From contig NZ_CP030287.1 of the NCBI RefSeq assembly GCF_003287935.1, positions 3,872,267 to 3,936,266 of the forward strand: a stretch of DNA of 64,000 bases. Direction: 5' to 3'. Below the pieces are notes generated by a model, which was not told where the DNA came from, searched no databases, and saw only the letters and a program-made list of their open reading frames with translations. Position 1 is the stretch's first letter, and each line of letters begins with the position of its first letter. The position numbers and the translations under genes are program-made. Source of the stretch: Streptomyces sp. ICC1. GTDB lineage: Bacteria; Actinomycetota; Actinomycetes; Streptomycetales; Streptomycetaceae. Positions 53,362 through 62,368 of the stretch are shown in pieces.

Positions 53362-54481
53362 CTTCGGGCCTAGCCATCCGATGGACCCGGTGCGCCTGGC
53401 ACTGACCATGGGCCTGGTACGGGCCTTCGGGCTCGACCGGGCGATGGAGGTGCGGGCCGGGCGGCAGGCCGGTGACTCCACGCTGCGGCTCGTCCACCGC
53501 GAGGACTACGTGGCGGCCGTGCGCGAGGTGTCCGCCGACCCCGGGGCCGCCGACGGCTCGTACGGGCTCGGGACCACCGACGATCCGGCCTTCCACGGGA
53601 TGCACGAGGCGTCCGCGCTGATCGCCGGGCAGTCGGTGGCGGCCGCCGAGGCGATCTGGCGCGGCGAGGCCGACCACGCCGTGAACTTCGCCGGCGGGCT
53701 GCACCACGCGATGCCGGGCGGGGCGGCCGGGTTCTGCGTGTACAACGACGCGGCGCTGGCCGTCGCGCGGCTCCTCGAGCTCGGGGCCGAGCGCGTCGCG
53801 TACGTGGACGTGGACGTCCACCACGGCGACGGGGTGCAGGCGGCCTTCTGGGACGACCCGCGCGTGCTGACCGTGTCCCTGCACGAGCACCCGCGGACGC
53901 TGTTCCCGCAGACCGGCTGGCCGGAGGAGACGGGCGGGCCGGCCGCCGAGGGCTCGGCGGTGAACATCGCGCTGCCGGCCGGGACCGGGGACGAGGGCTG
54001 GCTGCGGGCCTTCCACGGGGTCGTGCCCGAGCTGCTGGCGGACTTCCGGCCGCAGGTGCTGGTGACCCAGCACGGGGCCGACACCCACTTCGAGGACCCG
54101 CTCGCGCACCTGGCCGTGTCGCTGGACGCCCAACGGGCGGTCCAGGAGGCCTGCCACGAGCTCGCGCACGCCCACGCGGACGGCCGCTGGCTGGCGCTCG
54201 GCGGCGGCGGGTACGCGGTCGTGGACGTCGTACCGCGCTCGTGGACGCACCTGGTGGCGATCGCCGGGCACAAGCCGATCGATCCGGAGACGGCGGTTCC
54301 GGCCTCGTGGCGCGACGAGGTGTACGCGAGGACCCGCCAGCTGGCTCCGGCACGGATGACGGACGGGCGGGTGCCGCAGTGGCCGGACTGGGATGCCGGT
54401 TACGATCCGGCGGACCGGATCGACCAGGCGGTCCTGGCCACGCGGCGGGCGGTGTTCCCGCTGCGCGGGATGCTCACCTGA
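53312..54481 (+). CDS. acuC: AcuC-type histone-deacetylase-family hydrolase
   Basis: This protein of 389 residues has the zinc-dependent deacetylase fold. Landmarks are KYDFGPSHPMDPVRLALT, FAGGLHHAMPGGAAGFCVYN (catalytic His pair), VAYVDVDVHHGDGVQAAFWD (metal Asp/His), SLHEHPRTLFPQTG, VTQHGADTHFEDPLAHL and LALGGGGYAV. AcuC relatives deacetylate proteins such as acetyl-CoA synthetase. The ATG at 53312 matches the family N-terminus, and the gene overlaps the MFS 3' end. The gene order onward from here is conserved in Streptomyces. Confidence 0.88.
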   Translation: MSGRGLLMWDEAVTKYDFGPSHPMDPVRLALTMGLVRAFGLDRAMEVRAGRQAGDSTLRLVHREDYVAAVREVSADPGAADGSYGLGTTDDPAFHGMHEASALIAGQSVAAAEAIWRGEADHAVNFAGGLHHAMPGGAAGFCVYNDAALAVARLLELGAERVAYVDVDVHHGDGVQAAFWDDPRVLTVSLHEHPRTLFPQTGWPEETGGPAAEGSAVNIALPAGTGDEGWLRAFHGVVPELLADFRPQVLVTQHGADTHFEDPLAHLAVSLDAQRAVQEACHELAHAHADGRWLALGGGGYAVVDVVPRSWTHLVAIAGHKPIDPETAVPASWRDEVYARTRQLAPARMTDGRVPQWPDWDAGYDPADRIDQAVLATRRAVFPLRGMLT

Positions 54482-54549
54482 CGGGTGCGCGGATCTTGCC
54501 GCGGCGACGTCTGCCGTTACGCCAACGGTGGTGCGATTGCCGGTAATTG

Positions 54550-55416
54550 ATGATCCGCCAGTTCGGTTGGGGCAGCATCGACAGCGTGTTGAGCACCGGC
54601 GCCCTGCGTGCGCATCTGCTGGCCGCCCGCCTGGCCGGGCCCGTCGCGACCTCCCGGGAGGAAAGCCTGCGCAGCTACCGGCTGTTCGCCGCGCGCGACC
54701 CCCGGGTGCTCCTCGGTCTGGATCCGGAATGGGGCTGGGGCGAGGGTGACCTGCTGAGGCTGATGGCGGACAAGTGCGGGGTCTCGGCGGATCCCGCGCA
54801 CGTCAGCGGGCCGGACGTGATCGATCCGGAGCTCACGGTCGCGGGGCTCGACGCCTTCGCGGAGCGGCTGCGCGCGGCCGTGGCGGCGCGGGCACCCGTG
54901 CTGTTCGCGACGGGCCACCCGCACCGGCTCCTGGGCTTCTACGCCGCTTTGGCCGAGGCGGTGTCGGCGGCCGGATGTGATGTCCTCACTCCGGCGCGGG
55001 GGGCCGCCGTCGACATGCAGACCCGGTTCGGTCTACGCCCGCACCGCATCGATTACGTACGGGGGGTCGCACTGGTGCGGGAAGACGGCGTGCACCCGCC
55101 CGGGAGTGCGACCGGCGCGCACACCCATTCGCCGCTGCCGGTTCGGATCGCGCTCGGGGCGCTGGCGGAGGCCGGCGGGCCGCTGCCGGCGCTGGTGGTG
55201 GGGGACCACGGGTGGGTCTGCGGGGCAGGTCAGCTCGGTGTGGAGGCGATCGGGCTGGCCGACACGGATGATCCGGCGCTGTTCGTGGGGGAGGCCGAGG
55301 GGCGGGTGTCGGTGGTGGTTCCGCTTGATGACGCGGTGCGCGCGGACTACTACCGGCCCCTCACTCGCTATGTACTCAATCGGGCGAGTCTGTCGGGCCC
55401 GCAGGAGTGGCCGTAG
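54550..55416 (+). CDS. Conserved actinobacterial phosphatase-like protein
   Basis: This 288-residue protein starts MIRQFGWGSIDSVLSTGALR and has conserved blocks APVLFATGHPHRLLGFYAAL, GRGVALVREDG-like RGVALVREDGVHPPGSATGA, HTHSPLPVRIALGALAEAG and LVVGDHGWVCGAGQLGVEAI. His and Asp residues in HxH and GDHG are conserved in this Streptomyces family, usually annotated as phosphatase. The reaction has not been established as far as I know. A TTG one codon upstream is an alternative start. It follows acuC in the same direction. Confidence 0.7.
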   Translation: MIRQFGWGSIDSVLSTGALRAHLLAARLAGPVATSREESLRSYRLFAARDPRVLLGLDPEWGWGEGDLLRLMADKCGVSADPAHVSGPDVIDPELTVAGLDAFAERLRAAVAARAPVLFATGHPHRLLGFYAALAEAVSAAGCDVLTPARGAAVDMQTRFGLRPHRIDYVRGVALVREDGVHPPGSATGAHTHSPLPVRIALGALAEAGGPLPALVVGDHGWVCGAGQLGVEAIGLADTDDPALFVGEAEGRVSVVVPLDDAVRADYYRPLTRYVLNRASLSGPQEWP

Positions 55417-55530
55417 CTCCTCTTCCCCACTCGTACCACACGCCCCTACTCTGGGGAGTGAGCGTGCGACGACGGGGCGTAACCGGAGGGGAAGCCGGTG
55501 CCCGTCATGCGCGGAAGGTCAAGGTGTGTC

Positions 55531-55740
55531 ATGGCTGCTGGCGAGAGGCCTCTCAGTGAGGTTCAGTTCCTGACCGTGGCGGAGGTCGCCTCGGTGATGC
55601 GAGTGTCGAAGATGACCGTGTACCGACTGGTGCACAACGGTCATCTGCCCGCGATCCGGGTGGGCCGGTCCTTCCGGGTCCCCGAGAACGCGGTGCACGA
55701 GTACCTCCGCGAGTCCTTCGTGGGGGTGGAATCGGCCTGA
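55531..55740 (+). CDS. Excisionase/MerR-type small HTH DNA-binding protein
   Basis: This 69-residue single-domain protein has FLTVAEVASVMRVSKMTVYR + LVHNGHLPAIRVGRSFRVPE, an HTH_17 winged-helix of the BldC/excisionase type, ending EYLRESFVG. It is conserved in this position in Streptomyces. BldC-like proteins bind direct repeats at developmental promoters, so a regulatory role is expected. The ATG at 55531 was chosen; a GTG at 55498 would add 11 residues. Confidence 0.85.
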   Translation: MAAGERPLSEVQFLTVAEVASVMRVSKMTVYRLVHNGHLPAIRVGRSFRVPENAVHEYLRESFVGVESA

Positions 55741-55902
55741 GGACAAGGGTCGGGAGCCCGTGGAAGCCCTTCGGAGGCACCGGATTACAAGCTCAGAGCT
55801 CGGGCGGGTAGGCTAGGCCGACGTAGGTCGTGTGGGCCCAGACGCCCCGCACCGAGATCCCCGCTGACGCGGGGGTGTTCCGAGAAGTGAGCGAGGGTAG
55901 TC

Positions 55903-56001
55903 GTGGGCTCTGTTATCAAGAAGCGGCGTAAGCGGATGGCCAAGAAGAAGCACCGCAAGCTGCTCAAGCGCACCCGCGTGCAGCGCCGTAACAAGAAGTA
56001 A
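55903..56001 (+). CDS. Very small basic ribosomal-type protein (AURKAIP1/COX24 domain, bS22-like)
   Basis: GTG 55903 encodes 32 residues, [20 protein letters not shown] followed by [11 protein letters not shown]. The motif [20 protein letters not shown] is that of the AURKAIP1/COX24 family, which includes the tiny 30S subunit protein bS22 of mycobacteria. It is almost entirely Lys/Arg and would bind rRNA. A GAGGG lies a few bases upstream. A strong terminator follows, so it is probably expressed as its own unit. Confidence 0.88.
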   Translation: MGSVIKKRRKRMAKKKHRKLLKRTRVQRRNKK

Positions 56002-56021
56002 ACGGCAGCTGTACGTGTTCT

Positions 56022-56058
56022 CCGCAGCCCCTCCACCATTCTGGTGGAGGGGCTGCGG
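56022..56058 (+). terminator. Strong hairpin terminator after the small ribosomal protein gene
   Basis: Perfect 16-bp stem CCGCAGCCCCTCCACC / GGTGGAGGGGCTGCGG with an ATTCT loop, 20 nt past the stop. Confidence 0.9.
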
Positions 56059-56096
56059 TGCAGCCGGGGGACTTCTTCGAGGGAGGCGCTGAGCTC

Positions 56097-57188
56097 GTGG
56101 GGAAGGTCGTGCTCGTTACCGGGGCTGCCCGGCAGCTGGGAGGCCGTTTCGTACGGCGCATCCAGCGCGACCCGGAGGTCGAGCGGGTGATCGCGGTCGA
56201 CGCGGTGACGCCGCCGCACCGGCTGGGATCGGCCGAGTTCGTCCGCGCGGACATCAGGCAGTCGGGCATCGCCCGGGTGCTGGCAGAGAACGCGGTGGAC
56301 ACGGTGGTCCACCTGGCGGTCACCGGGGGTGCCGCCACGGGAGCCGGATCCGGCTCCTACGCCACCGTCAAGGAAACCAACGTCATCGGGACGATGCAGC
56401 TCCTCGGAGCCTGCCAGAAGTCCCCGACGGTACGCAGGCTCGTGGTGAAGTCCAGTACCAGTGTGTACGGGGGCACCTCGCGGGATCCGGCCGTCTTCAC
56501 CGAGACCACGCAGCCCAAATCCCTGCCCGCGGCCGGATTCGCCAAGGACGCCGTGGAGGTCGAGGGGTACGTACGGGGCTTCGCGCGCAGGCGCCCGGAC
56601 GTCGCCGTGTGCGTCCTGCGGTTCGCGAACATCCTCGGCCCCTTCGCCGACTCCGCGCTCGCCGAGTACTTCTCCATGCCGCTGATCCCGACCGTGCTGG
56701 GCTACGACCCGCGCCTGCAGTTCGTCCACGAGGACGACGTGCTGGAAGTGCTCAAGCTCGCCGCGCAGGAACCCCAGCGCGGTGGCGGGACGTTGAACAG
56801 CGGGACGAGCGGGACCTTCAACATCGCCGGGGACGGGGTGCTGCTGCTCTCGCAGTGCGCACGCCGCCTGGGCAGGCCGGCGGTGCCGCTGCTGCTGCCC
56901 GCCGTGACCTGGGTGGGCTCGGCGCTGCGCGCGGTCGGGGCGACCGACTTCTCGCCCGAGCAGATAAGGCTCCTCACGCACGGGCGGGTCGTGCAGACCT
57001 CGCAGATGCGGGAGGTGCTGGGATTCGAGCCGATGTACACCACCGCCGAGACCTTCGCCGATTTCACGCGGAGCCGGGGGAGCGGGCTGCTGCCCCCCGA
57101 GCGGGTGGGCCGGGCCGTGGACCGGGTGGCCGGGCTGTTGAACGTAGAGGCCGGGACAGAGGCCGTGGCTGAGGGAGCGAAGCGATAG
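56097..57188 (+). CDS. NAD-dependent epimerase/dehydratase (extended SDR)
   Basis: This protein of 363 residues opens GKVVLVTGAARQLGGRFVRR, a Rossmann NAD-binding loop (TGxxxxxG). It continues VIAVDAVTPP, ADIRQSG, VVHLAVTG and VVKSSTSVYGG. The usual catalytic YxxxK is not clear (AGFAKDAVEVEGYVRGFA has the Lys but no Tyr at the standard spacing), so activity may be altered. I chose GTG 56097 with GGAGG 10 nt upstream, because the earlier start at 56058 lies inside the terminator hairpin. The stop overlaps the acyltransferase start (TAGTG). Confidence 0.85.
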   Translation: MGKVVLVTGAARQLGGRFVRRIQRDPEVERVIAVDAVTPPHRLGSAEFVRADIRQSGIARVLAENAVDTVVHLAVTGGAATGAGSGSYATVKETNVIGTMQLLGACQKSPTVRRLVVKSSTSVYGGTSRDPAVFTETTQPKSLPAAGFAKDAVEVEGYVRGFARRRPDVAVCVLRFANILGPFADSALAEYFSMPLIPTVLGYDPRLQFVHEDDVLEVLKLAAQEPQRGGGTLNSGTSGTFNIAGDGVLLLSQCARRLGRPAVPLLLPAVTWVGSALRAVGATDFSPEQIRLLTHGRVVQTSQMREVLGFEPMYTTAETFADFTRSRGSGLLPPERVGRAVDRVAGLLNVEAGTEAVAEGAKR

Positions 57189-58174
57189 TGGCGGACGCCA
57201 AGGTCATCCCGTTCGACGAGGACCGGCCGCGGCGGCGGCCGCCCCGGCGGGTCCGCGTCGCCCCGGAGGCGGAGCCCGCGATGGAGCCGGCGGTCGCCGC
57301 GGCGCCCGAGCCGGAGCCCGCGCGCGCGGGCGGCGAGGGCTGGGACCGGCGGATCGCGGGCGGCCTGGCGTTCCTGCGGCGCCGGATCACCGGGGAGTAC
57401 GAGGTCGACGACTTCGGCTACGACAAGGAGCTGACGGACCAGGTCCTGATGTCCTTGATGCGGCCGCTGTACGACAAGTACTTCCGGGTCGAGGTCAAGG
57501 GCATCGAGAACATCCCGAAGGAGGGCGGCGCGCTGATCGTGGCGAACCACTCCGGGACGCTGCCCCTGGACGGGCTCATGCTCCAGGTGGCCGTGCACGA
57601 CCACCACCCCGCCGAGCGGCACCTGCGTCTGCTGGCGGCGGACCTGGTGTTCATGCTGCCCGTCGTCAACGAGCTCGCGCGCAAGGCCGGCCACACGCTG
57701 GCCTGCGCGGAGGACGCGCAGCGGCTGCTGGAGGCCGGGGAGCTGGTGGGCGTGATGCCCGAGGGCTTCAAGGGGATAGGGAAGCCGTTCGGCGAGCGGT
57801 ACAAGCTCCAGCGCTTCGGGCGGGGCGGCTTCGTGTCGACCGCGCTGAGGGCCGGGACGCCGATCGTGCCCTGCTCGATCGTGGGGGCGGAGGAGATCTA
57901 CCCGATGATCGGCAACGCGAAGACGCTCGCGCGGCTGCTGGGGATCCCGTACTTCCCGATCACGCCGACGTTCCCGCTGCTGGGTCCGCTCGGGGCGGTG
58001 CCGCTGCCGACGAAGTGGACGATCCAGTTCGGGGAGCCGATCCACACCGCGGGCTACGCGCCGGAGGCGGCGGAGGACCCGATGCTGATGTTCAACCTGA
58101 CCGACCAGGTCCGGGAGCAGATCCAGCACACGCTGTACAAGCTGCTGGTGCAGCGGCGCTCCGTCTTCTTCTGA
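57188..58174 (+). CDS. 1-acyl-sn-glycerol-3-phosphate acyltransferase-like (PlsC family)
   Basis: This protein of 328 residues has an N-terminal Arg/Pro/Ala-rich extension of about 50 residues before the catalytic domain. The acyltransferase motif is ALIVANHSGTLPLDGLML, a longer-spaced variant of the canonical HxxxxD box. The substrate-binding motif is VGVMPEGFKGIGKPF, followed by GTPIVPCSIVGAEE. It probably acylates a lyso-phospholipid or related glycolipid at the membrane. It is translationally coupled to the epimerase gene (TAGTG overlap). Confidence 0.85.
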   Translation: MADAKVIPFDEDRPRRRPPRRVRVAPEAEPAMEPAVAAAPEPEPARAGGEGWDRRIAGGLAFLRRRITGEYEVDDFGYDKELTDQVLMSLMRPLYDKYFRVEVKGIENIPKEGGALIVANHSGTLPLDGLMLQVAVHDHHPAERHLRLLAADLVFMLPVVNELARKAGHTLACAEDAQRLLEAGELVGVMPEGFKGIGKPFGERYKLQRFGRGGFVSTALRAGTPIVPCSIVGAEEIYPMIGNAKTLARLLGIPYFPITPTFPLLGPLGAVPLPTKWTIQFGEPIHTAGYAPEAAEDPMLMFNLTDQVREQIQHTLYKLLVQRRSVFF

Positions 58175-58210
58175 CGCGCAGTTGGCGCGGAGTCGGCGCG
58201 CAGTAGCGGA

Positions 58211-58282
58211 CGCGAGAGAGCAGCCGAGAAGCACCGACGGGGCTGGATCGTCCCGCCGGCGCTTCTCGGCTGCTCTCTCGCG
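58211..58282. terminator. Bidirectional terminator with a 22-bp stem
   Basis: CGCGAGAGAGCAGCCGAGAA + GC pairs perfectly with 58261-58282 around a 28-nt loop. It lies between the convergent acyltransferase and rsbN genes. Confidence 0.88.
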
Positions 58283-58296
58283 TCACTCCCTGTGCG

Positions 58297-59493
58297 TCAC
58301 TCCACGTCTTCCGCCTTGAGGCCCAGGCCCGGCAGGAGGCCGGGGAGCAGGGGCGGGAGGGTGATGTCCGGGTGCGGGTGCTCCGGAGATCCGGACGCCG
58401 CCGGGGTCGGCTGGCCCGCGGGCGGGTTCAGCAGATTGCCCGTGCCGCCCAGGAGACCGCCGCCGGGCGACGGGGTCTTCGTGGAGCCGGAGGCCGACGG
58501 GGCGGGGGCCGCCGACGGGGTGCCCGGGGAGGGCGCCGTCTGCTGCTTGCCCGCCGGGGTGCTCGGCCGACTGGAGGGGCCGGAGCCGCGGGTCTGTTCC
58601 GGAGGCTTCGGAAGGAGACCCTGGAGCGGCGCCACGTCTTCGTCTATGGCCTGGAAGACCGACTCCACCTCGCCGCCCACGTCCGTGAGCTGCGCCGGGA
58701 GGTTTCCCCGGAGCTTGGCCCACGCGTCGCGGTGCGAGCGGGAGAACGAGGACAGCGCCTGGATCGGGCCGAGCGAGCCGTCCCGTTCGTAGGCGGCCTG
58801 GAGGAGCCGGTGGCCCTCCGAGGCGTCGTGCTTCATGCCCGCGAGCGCCCGGCGGATCTCACCGAGGGACTCGTGGTCCAGCGCGCCGGCACGGCCGCGC
58901 TCCATCAGCCGGCGGGCCTCCGCCAGACGGTTCGAGGCCTGGTCGAGATAGAGCTCGCCCCGGTCCGAGTCGTCATCGGCCATCCCGAGCCGGATGTCCT
59001 CCATCCCCCGCTTCACGGGGTACAGGTGGTCACCCGGCAGGGCGTCCGTACTCGCAGCGGCCACTCCGCTGAAGGCCCCGGCGGCCACACCCACGGTGAG
59101 GCCACCCGCCGCGATGCCCTTGGACCAGCGGGAGCGGGGCCGCAATTTCCGGAGCGATGTCGCCCGGTGGGCGCCGCGGCCGGTCCGCTGTTCGGGCACT
59201 TGAGGGTCCGGGGCGGCACTGCCCCCGGCCCTTTCCTCCATCACCATGGCCTCCATGGCGGCGACGAGCTGTGCTCGTTGCACCACTTTGACCTCTGGAT
59301 CCAGCACCGGGCGCGGCATTCTTTCGCCGAGCACGCTCGCCAGGGCCAACAACCGGTCGTGGTCGGCAGGTTCGGCAGGTGCCTCGGACTGCTCGGCCGC
59401 CGGGTCCGGTTCCGAAAGATCGGACAGGGTCCGATCCTCCAGGGCCTGGGCGAAGGCGTTCGCCCGCCGGTGCGGAGTCACGTTCGCGATCAC
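58297..59493 (-). CDS. rsbN: Membrane anti-sigma factor RsbN (DUF5667), partner of BldN
   Basis: This protein of 398 residues has an N-terminal cytoplasmic sigma-binding region (IANVTPHRRANAFAQALEDR ... PEVKVVQRAQLVAAMEAMVM). One membrane segment follows (GIAAGGLTVGVAAGAFSGVA, about residues 130-150). The extracytoplasmic DUF5667 domain begins STDALPGDHLYPVKRGMEDI, and a long Pro/Ser/Thr tail ends the protein. Position next to bldN and domain layout match the known BldN anti-sigma factor. The GTG at 59493 has AGGAGG 8 nt upstream and gives the known N-terminus. It holds BldN at the membrane until development proceeds. Confidence 0.88.
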   Translation of the reverse strand: MIANVTPHRRANAFAQALEDRTLSDLSEPDPAAEQSEAPAEPADHDRLLALASVLGERMPRPVLDPEVKVVQRAQLVAAMEAMVMEERAGGSAAPDPQVPEQRTGRGAHRATSLRKLRPRSRWSKGIAAGGLTVGVAAGAFSGVAAASTDALPGDHLYPVKRGMEDIRLGMADDDSDRGELYLDQASNRLAEARRLMERGRAGALDHESLGEIRRALAGMKHDASEGHRLLQAAYERDGSLGPIQALSSFSRSHRDAWAKLRGNLPAQLTDVGGEVESVFQAIDEDVAPLQGLLPKPPEQTRGSGPSSRPSTPAGKQQTAPSPGTPSAAPAPSASGSTKTPSPGGGLLGGTGNLLNPPAGQPTPAASGSPEHPHPDITLPPLLPGLLPGLGLKAEDVE

Positions 59494-59721
59494 TGGCGGC
59501 ACCTCCTCTCGTCATGACGATCGACTCCCCAAGGTGTCCGGAAGGTTGCCTTCCTTGAGCACATCCACACTTTCGAGTGAGCGGCTTCGGGCAGGGCTTG
59601 TCCACAGGGAGCCTGCATCCCGCACAACGAGCGGCGCGGCACTTGGGTTACGGACGAAGGATGATCGGACCACAGGGTCGTCAGTGTCATCAGGGAGGGT
59701 TACCGAATGTGAGTAAGGGAG

Positions 59722-60537
59722 TCAGCGGGCGTCGTCCGGGAGCAGGCGGGCCAAGGTGCGGACCGCCCGGTACTGGAGCGTCTTGATGGCGCCCTCGTTC
59801 TTCCCCATCACCCGGGCCGTCTCGGCGACCGAGAGGCCCTGCAGGAAGCGCAGGGTCACGCACTCCTGCTGCTGCGGATTGAGTTTCCGTACGGCTTCCA
59901 GCAGGGCCGCGTTGGAGAGGGACTCCAGGACGGAGTCCTCGGGGGACCTTTCCACCTCGTTGGCGTCGAGCATTTCGCCCGTGGTGACTTCCAGGCGGAA
60001 ACGGCTCGACTTGAAGTGGTCGGCGACCAGGTTGCGGGCGATCGTCACGAGCCAGGCGCCGAAGTCGCGGCCCTGCCAGGTGAAGGTGGAGATGCGGCGC
60101 AGCGCGCGCAGGAAGGTCTCGCTGGTGAGATCCTCCGCGGTCGCCTTGCCGCCGACGCGGTAGTAGATGTAGCGGTAGACGGTGTCGCTGTACTGGTCGT
60201 ACAGGCGGCCGAAGGCATCGGCTTCGCCGGCCTGGGCGCGTTCGACCAGGTCCATCATGCGGGCCTGGTCGCTGTCCGCCGTGGGGCGGCGGGCGGCGGG
60301 CGCGGTGGTACCGGTGGCGGAGCCCCCGGCGGCGGCGCCGGAGCGTCCCCGTCTGCCCACCGTCGCTCCGCCGTCGGTCAGGGCATAGCAAGGACCGGCC
60401 GGGCCGAGTCCGGCGGGGACCGCGGTGGCGAATGCGGGGACGGCGTACGCGGTGGGGACGAAGCCGCGCAGGTGGTCGAGGACCGTCGCGCGCAGCGTAG
60501 CCAGGCCCGAGGCGTCAACCCCGACAGGTGGGTACAC
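59722..60537 (-). CDS. bldN: Developmental ECF sigma factor BldN
   Basis: This sigma factor has 271 residues. An unusual N-terminal extension of about 86 residues (YPPVGVDASGLATLRATVLD ... TAPAARRPT) precedes sigma region 2 (RLYDQYSDTVYRYIYYRVGG, LTSETFLRALRRISTF) and region 4 (LNPQQQECVTLRFLQGLSVA, ETARVMGKNEGAIKTLQYRA). The extension is the pro-sequence known to be removed in S. coelicolor BldN. BldN directs genes for aerial mycelium formation (chaplins, rodlins, bldM). The start is GTG 60537 with GGGAG upstream. It lies upstream of rsbN in the same direction, 228 bp apart, with no overlap. Confidence 0.93.
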   Translation of the reverse strand: MYPPVGVDASGLATLRATVLDHLRGFVPTAYAVPAFATAVPAGLGPAGPCYALTDGGATVGRRGRSGAAAGGSATGTTAPAARRPTADSDQARMMDLVERAQAGEADAFGRLYDQYSDTVYRYIYYRVGGKATAEDLTSETFLRALRRISTFTWQGRDFGAWLVTIARNLVADHFKSSRFRLEVTTGEMLDANEVERSPEDSVLESLSNAALLEAVRKLNPQQQECVTLRFLQGLSVAETARVMGKNEGAIKTLQYRAVRTLARLLPDDAR

Positions 60538-60932
60538 GGGACTCCCAGAGGCAGAGCTTCCATCACGTGCAGTGCGGGACCGTTCACCCTTCGTGGCGAC
60601 AGATGAGCGGTGGCATGCGTTTGAGGAGAATAACGCTTCGTACAGGCCGCGCTACACCTAGTTGCTCAAATCATCGGTTACGACACTTCTGTTGCGTGTC
60701 GAGGGCATATTCAGTCGCAGATGGTGATCGATTCTTGATCGGTTGGGTACGCGGAATGGCGGCTTCCACGGTGGCTCGCGACCGAGTCGGGCAGGGCGGA
60801 GTGCCGCGCCGGGGGCGCGGGTAGAGGTGAGCGAATGCCCCGGCCCCGGGGGTGCGGCGGCGCAGGGCGGGCCGCCGCGGGCCGGGAGGCCGTGCGGGGG
60901 CGGGGATGCGGCCGGGACGGGGCCCGCGGACG
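60538..60932. other. bldN upstream regulatory region
   Basis: About 395 bases between bldN (start 60537) and the 3' end of the HAD phosphatase gene. Bases 60600-60740 are markedly A+T-richer than the flanks, as expected for the bldN promoter and its developmental operators. I do not find an unambiguous -35/-10 pair or BldD box by eye. The part nearer 60800-60930 is GC-rich and shows no gene. Confidence 0.4.
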
Positions 60933-61964
60933 CTACTTGCGGCGGCGGTGCAGGGCGATCGCGGCGGCCGCGCCGCCCGCGATCGCGCCGACTCCGGCGG
61001 CTGCCGGGACGCCGACCTTCACGGCCTTGCGACCGGTCCGATAGTCGCGCAGGCGCCAGTCGTGGGCGCGGGCATGCTTGCGCAGTTTTGTGTCGGGATT
61101 GATCGCGTACGGATGTCCGACCAGCGACAGCATCGGGATGTCGTTGTGCGAATCGCTGTACGCGGCGCAGCGCGCGAGGTCGAGGCCCTCGGCGGAGGCC
61201 AGGGCGCGCACCGCCTCCGCCTTGGCGGGGCCGTGCAGCGGCTCGCCGACGAGCCGGCCGGTGTACACGCCGTCCACGGACTCGGCGACGGTGCCCAGGG
61301 CCCCGGTGAGGCCGAGCCGGCGGGCGATGATCGTGGCCGTCTCCACGGGGGCGGCCGTCACCAGCCACACCTTCTGGCCGGCGTCGAGGTGGGCCTGGGC
61401 CAGGGCGCGGGTGCCCGGCCAGATCCGCTCCGCCATGTACTCGTCGTAGATCTCCTCGCCGATGGACATCAGCTCGGAGACCTTGTGTCCCTTGACGATG
61501 GACAGCGCGCTGTCGCGGGCGTCCTGCATGTGCTCGGGGTCCTCGACCCCGGCGAGCCGGAACCAGGCCTGCTGCCAGGCGAAGCGGGCGAGCTCGCGGC
61601 GCTGGAAGAACTCCCGCTTGTAGAGGCCGCGGCCGAAGTGGAAGATCGCGGCGCCCTGCATGACGGTGTTGTCGAGGTCGAAGAAGGCGGCGGCGAGGTC
61701 GTCGCCGGCGACGGGGAACTCCGGCTCGGCGGGCTCGGCGGGCGCGGTAGGCGCGGTGGCCTCGGCCGCCGCGGCATCCCGGGCTTCGAGCGCCTCGGCC
61801 TCTTCCGCTTCGGCCGCCTCCAGCGCCTCGGCGGAGTCCACGGTGTCGAGCGGTTCATCGGCCAGCGCGGTCTTGCGGGCGGCTTCGGCCGAGGCCTCGC
61901 CTGCCAGCACGCTCCGCGCGGTGGCGGAGCGCCTACGGGGGGTGAGCCATCCCAGAGCGGCCAT
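60933..61964 (-). CDS. HAD-IB family phosphatase (SerB/CicA-like)
   Basis: This protein of 343 residues has a disordered Ala/Glu-rich N-terminal ~90 residues. A HAD-IB domain follows: motif I AAFFDLDNTVMQGAAIFHFG, motif II WLVTAAPVETATIIARRLGL, the Lys in GPAKAEAVRALA and motif IV YSDSHNDIPMLSLVG. A C-terminal hydrophobic helix (GVPAAAGVGAIAGGAAAAIA) with HRRRK suggests membrane tethering. The substrate may be a phosphoserine-like or lipid phosphate. The gene is conserved in this order next to bldN and the glutaredoxin gene in Streptomyces. Confidence 0.87.
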   Translation of the reverse strand: MAALGWLTPRRRSATARSVLAGEASAEAARKTALADEPLDTVDSAEALEAAEAEEAEALEARDAAAAEATAPTAPAEPAEPEFPVAGDDLAAAFFDLDNTVMQGAAIFHFGRGLYKREFFQRRELARFAWQQAWFRLAGVEDPEHMQDARDSALSIVKGHKVSELMSIGEEIYDEYMAERIWPGTRALAQAHLDAGQKVWLVTAAPVETATIIARRLGLTGALGTVAESVDGVYTGRLVGEPLHGPAKAEAVRALASAEGLDLARCAAYSDSHNDIPMLSLVGHPYAINPDTKLRKHARAHDWRLRDYRTGRKAVKVGVPAAAGVGAIAGGAAAAIALHRRRK

Positions 61965-62089
61965 GACGCGAGCATAGCCATTGTGTTCGGGACTTCCCGA
62001 ACCGGTGGGAATCGGGTGTGTGAACTCTTCGGCGGCTCCGGTCCCTTCGGTGCGACCCGGACACAAGCGGGGCGCGGGAGAATGGGGGC

Positions 62090-62368
62090 ATGAGTCCTTT
62101 GCTGCGCCGAGCCGGAAAGAAGCGTCCCGAGGAGCGGATGGTCACGCTCATCGGGAAGCCGGGGTGCCATCTGTGCGATGACGCCCAGGAAGTGGTCGAG
62201 AAGGTCTGCGCCGAGACGGGCGCACAGTGGGAGAAGAAGGACATCTCGCAGGACGAGGAGCTCTACCGCCTGCACTGGGAGCAGATTCCCGTGGTGCTGG
62301 TGGACGGCGAACAGCACACCTTCTGGAGGGTGAACCCTGACCGGCTCCGACGGGCATTGCAGGCTTGA
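62090..62368 (+). CDS. Glutaredoxin-like thiol protein (DUF836)
   Basis: This 92-residue thioredoxin-fold protein has the redox motif GKPGCHLCDDAQEVVEKV (CxxC as CHLC). The cis-Pro is in QIPVVLVDGEQHTFWRV. The family is glutaredoxin-like but of unsettled partner; Streptomyces lack glutathione, so mycothiol- or thioredoxin-linked function is probable. It is divergent from the HAD gene and lies ahead of the redox sensor rex. ATG 62090 fits the family. Confidence 0.88.
   Translation: MSPLLRRAGKKRPEERMVTLIGKPGCHLCDDAQEVVEKVCAETGAQWEKKDISQDEELYRLHWEQIPVVLVDGEQHTFWRVNPDRLRRALQA

Noticed and set aside
55498..55530. Extended N-terminus (GTG 55498) for the excisionase-like HTH protein
   Set aside because: The extra 11 residues are not part of the HTH family, and the ATG at 55531 has an AAGG upstream. 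The shorter form matches the usual length.
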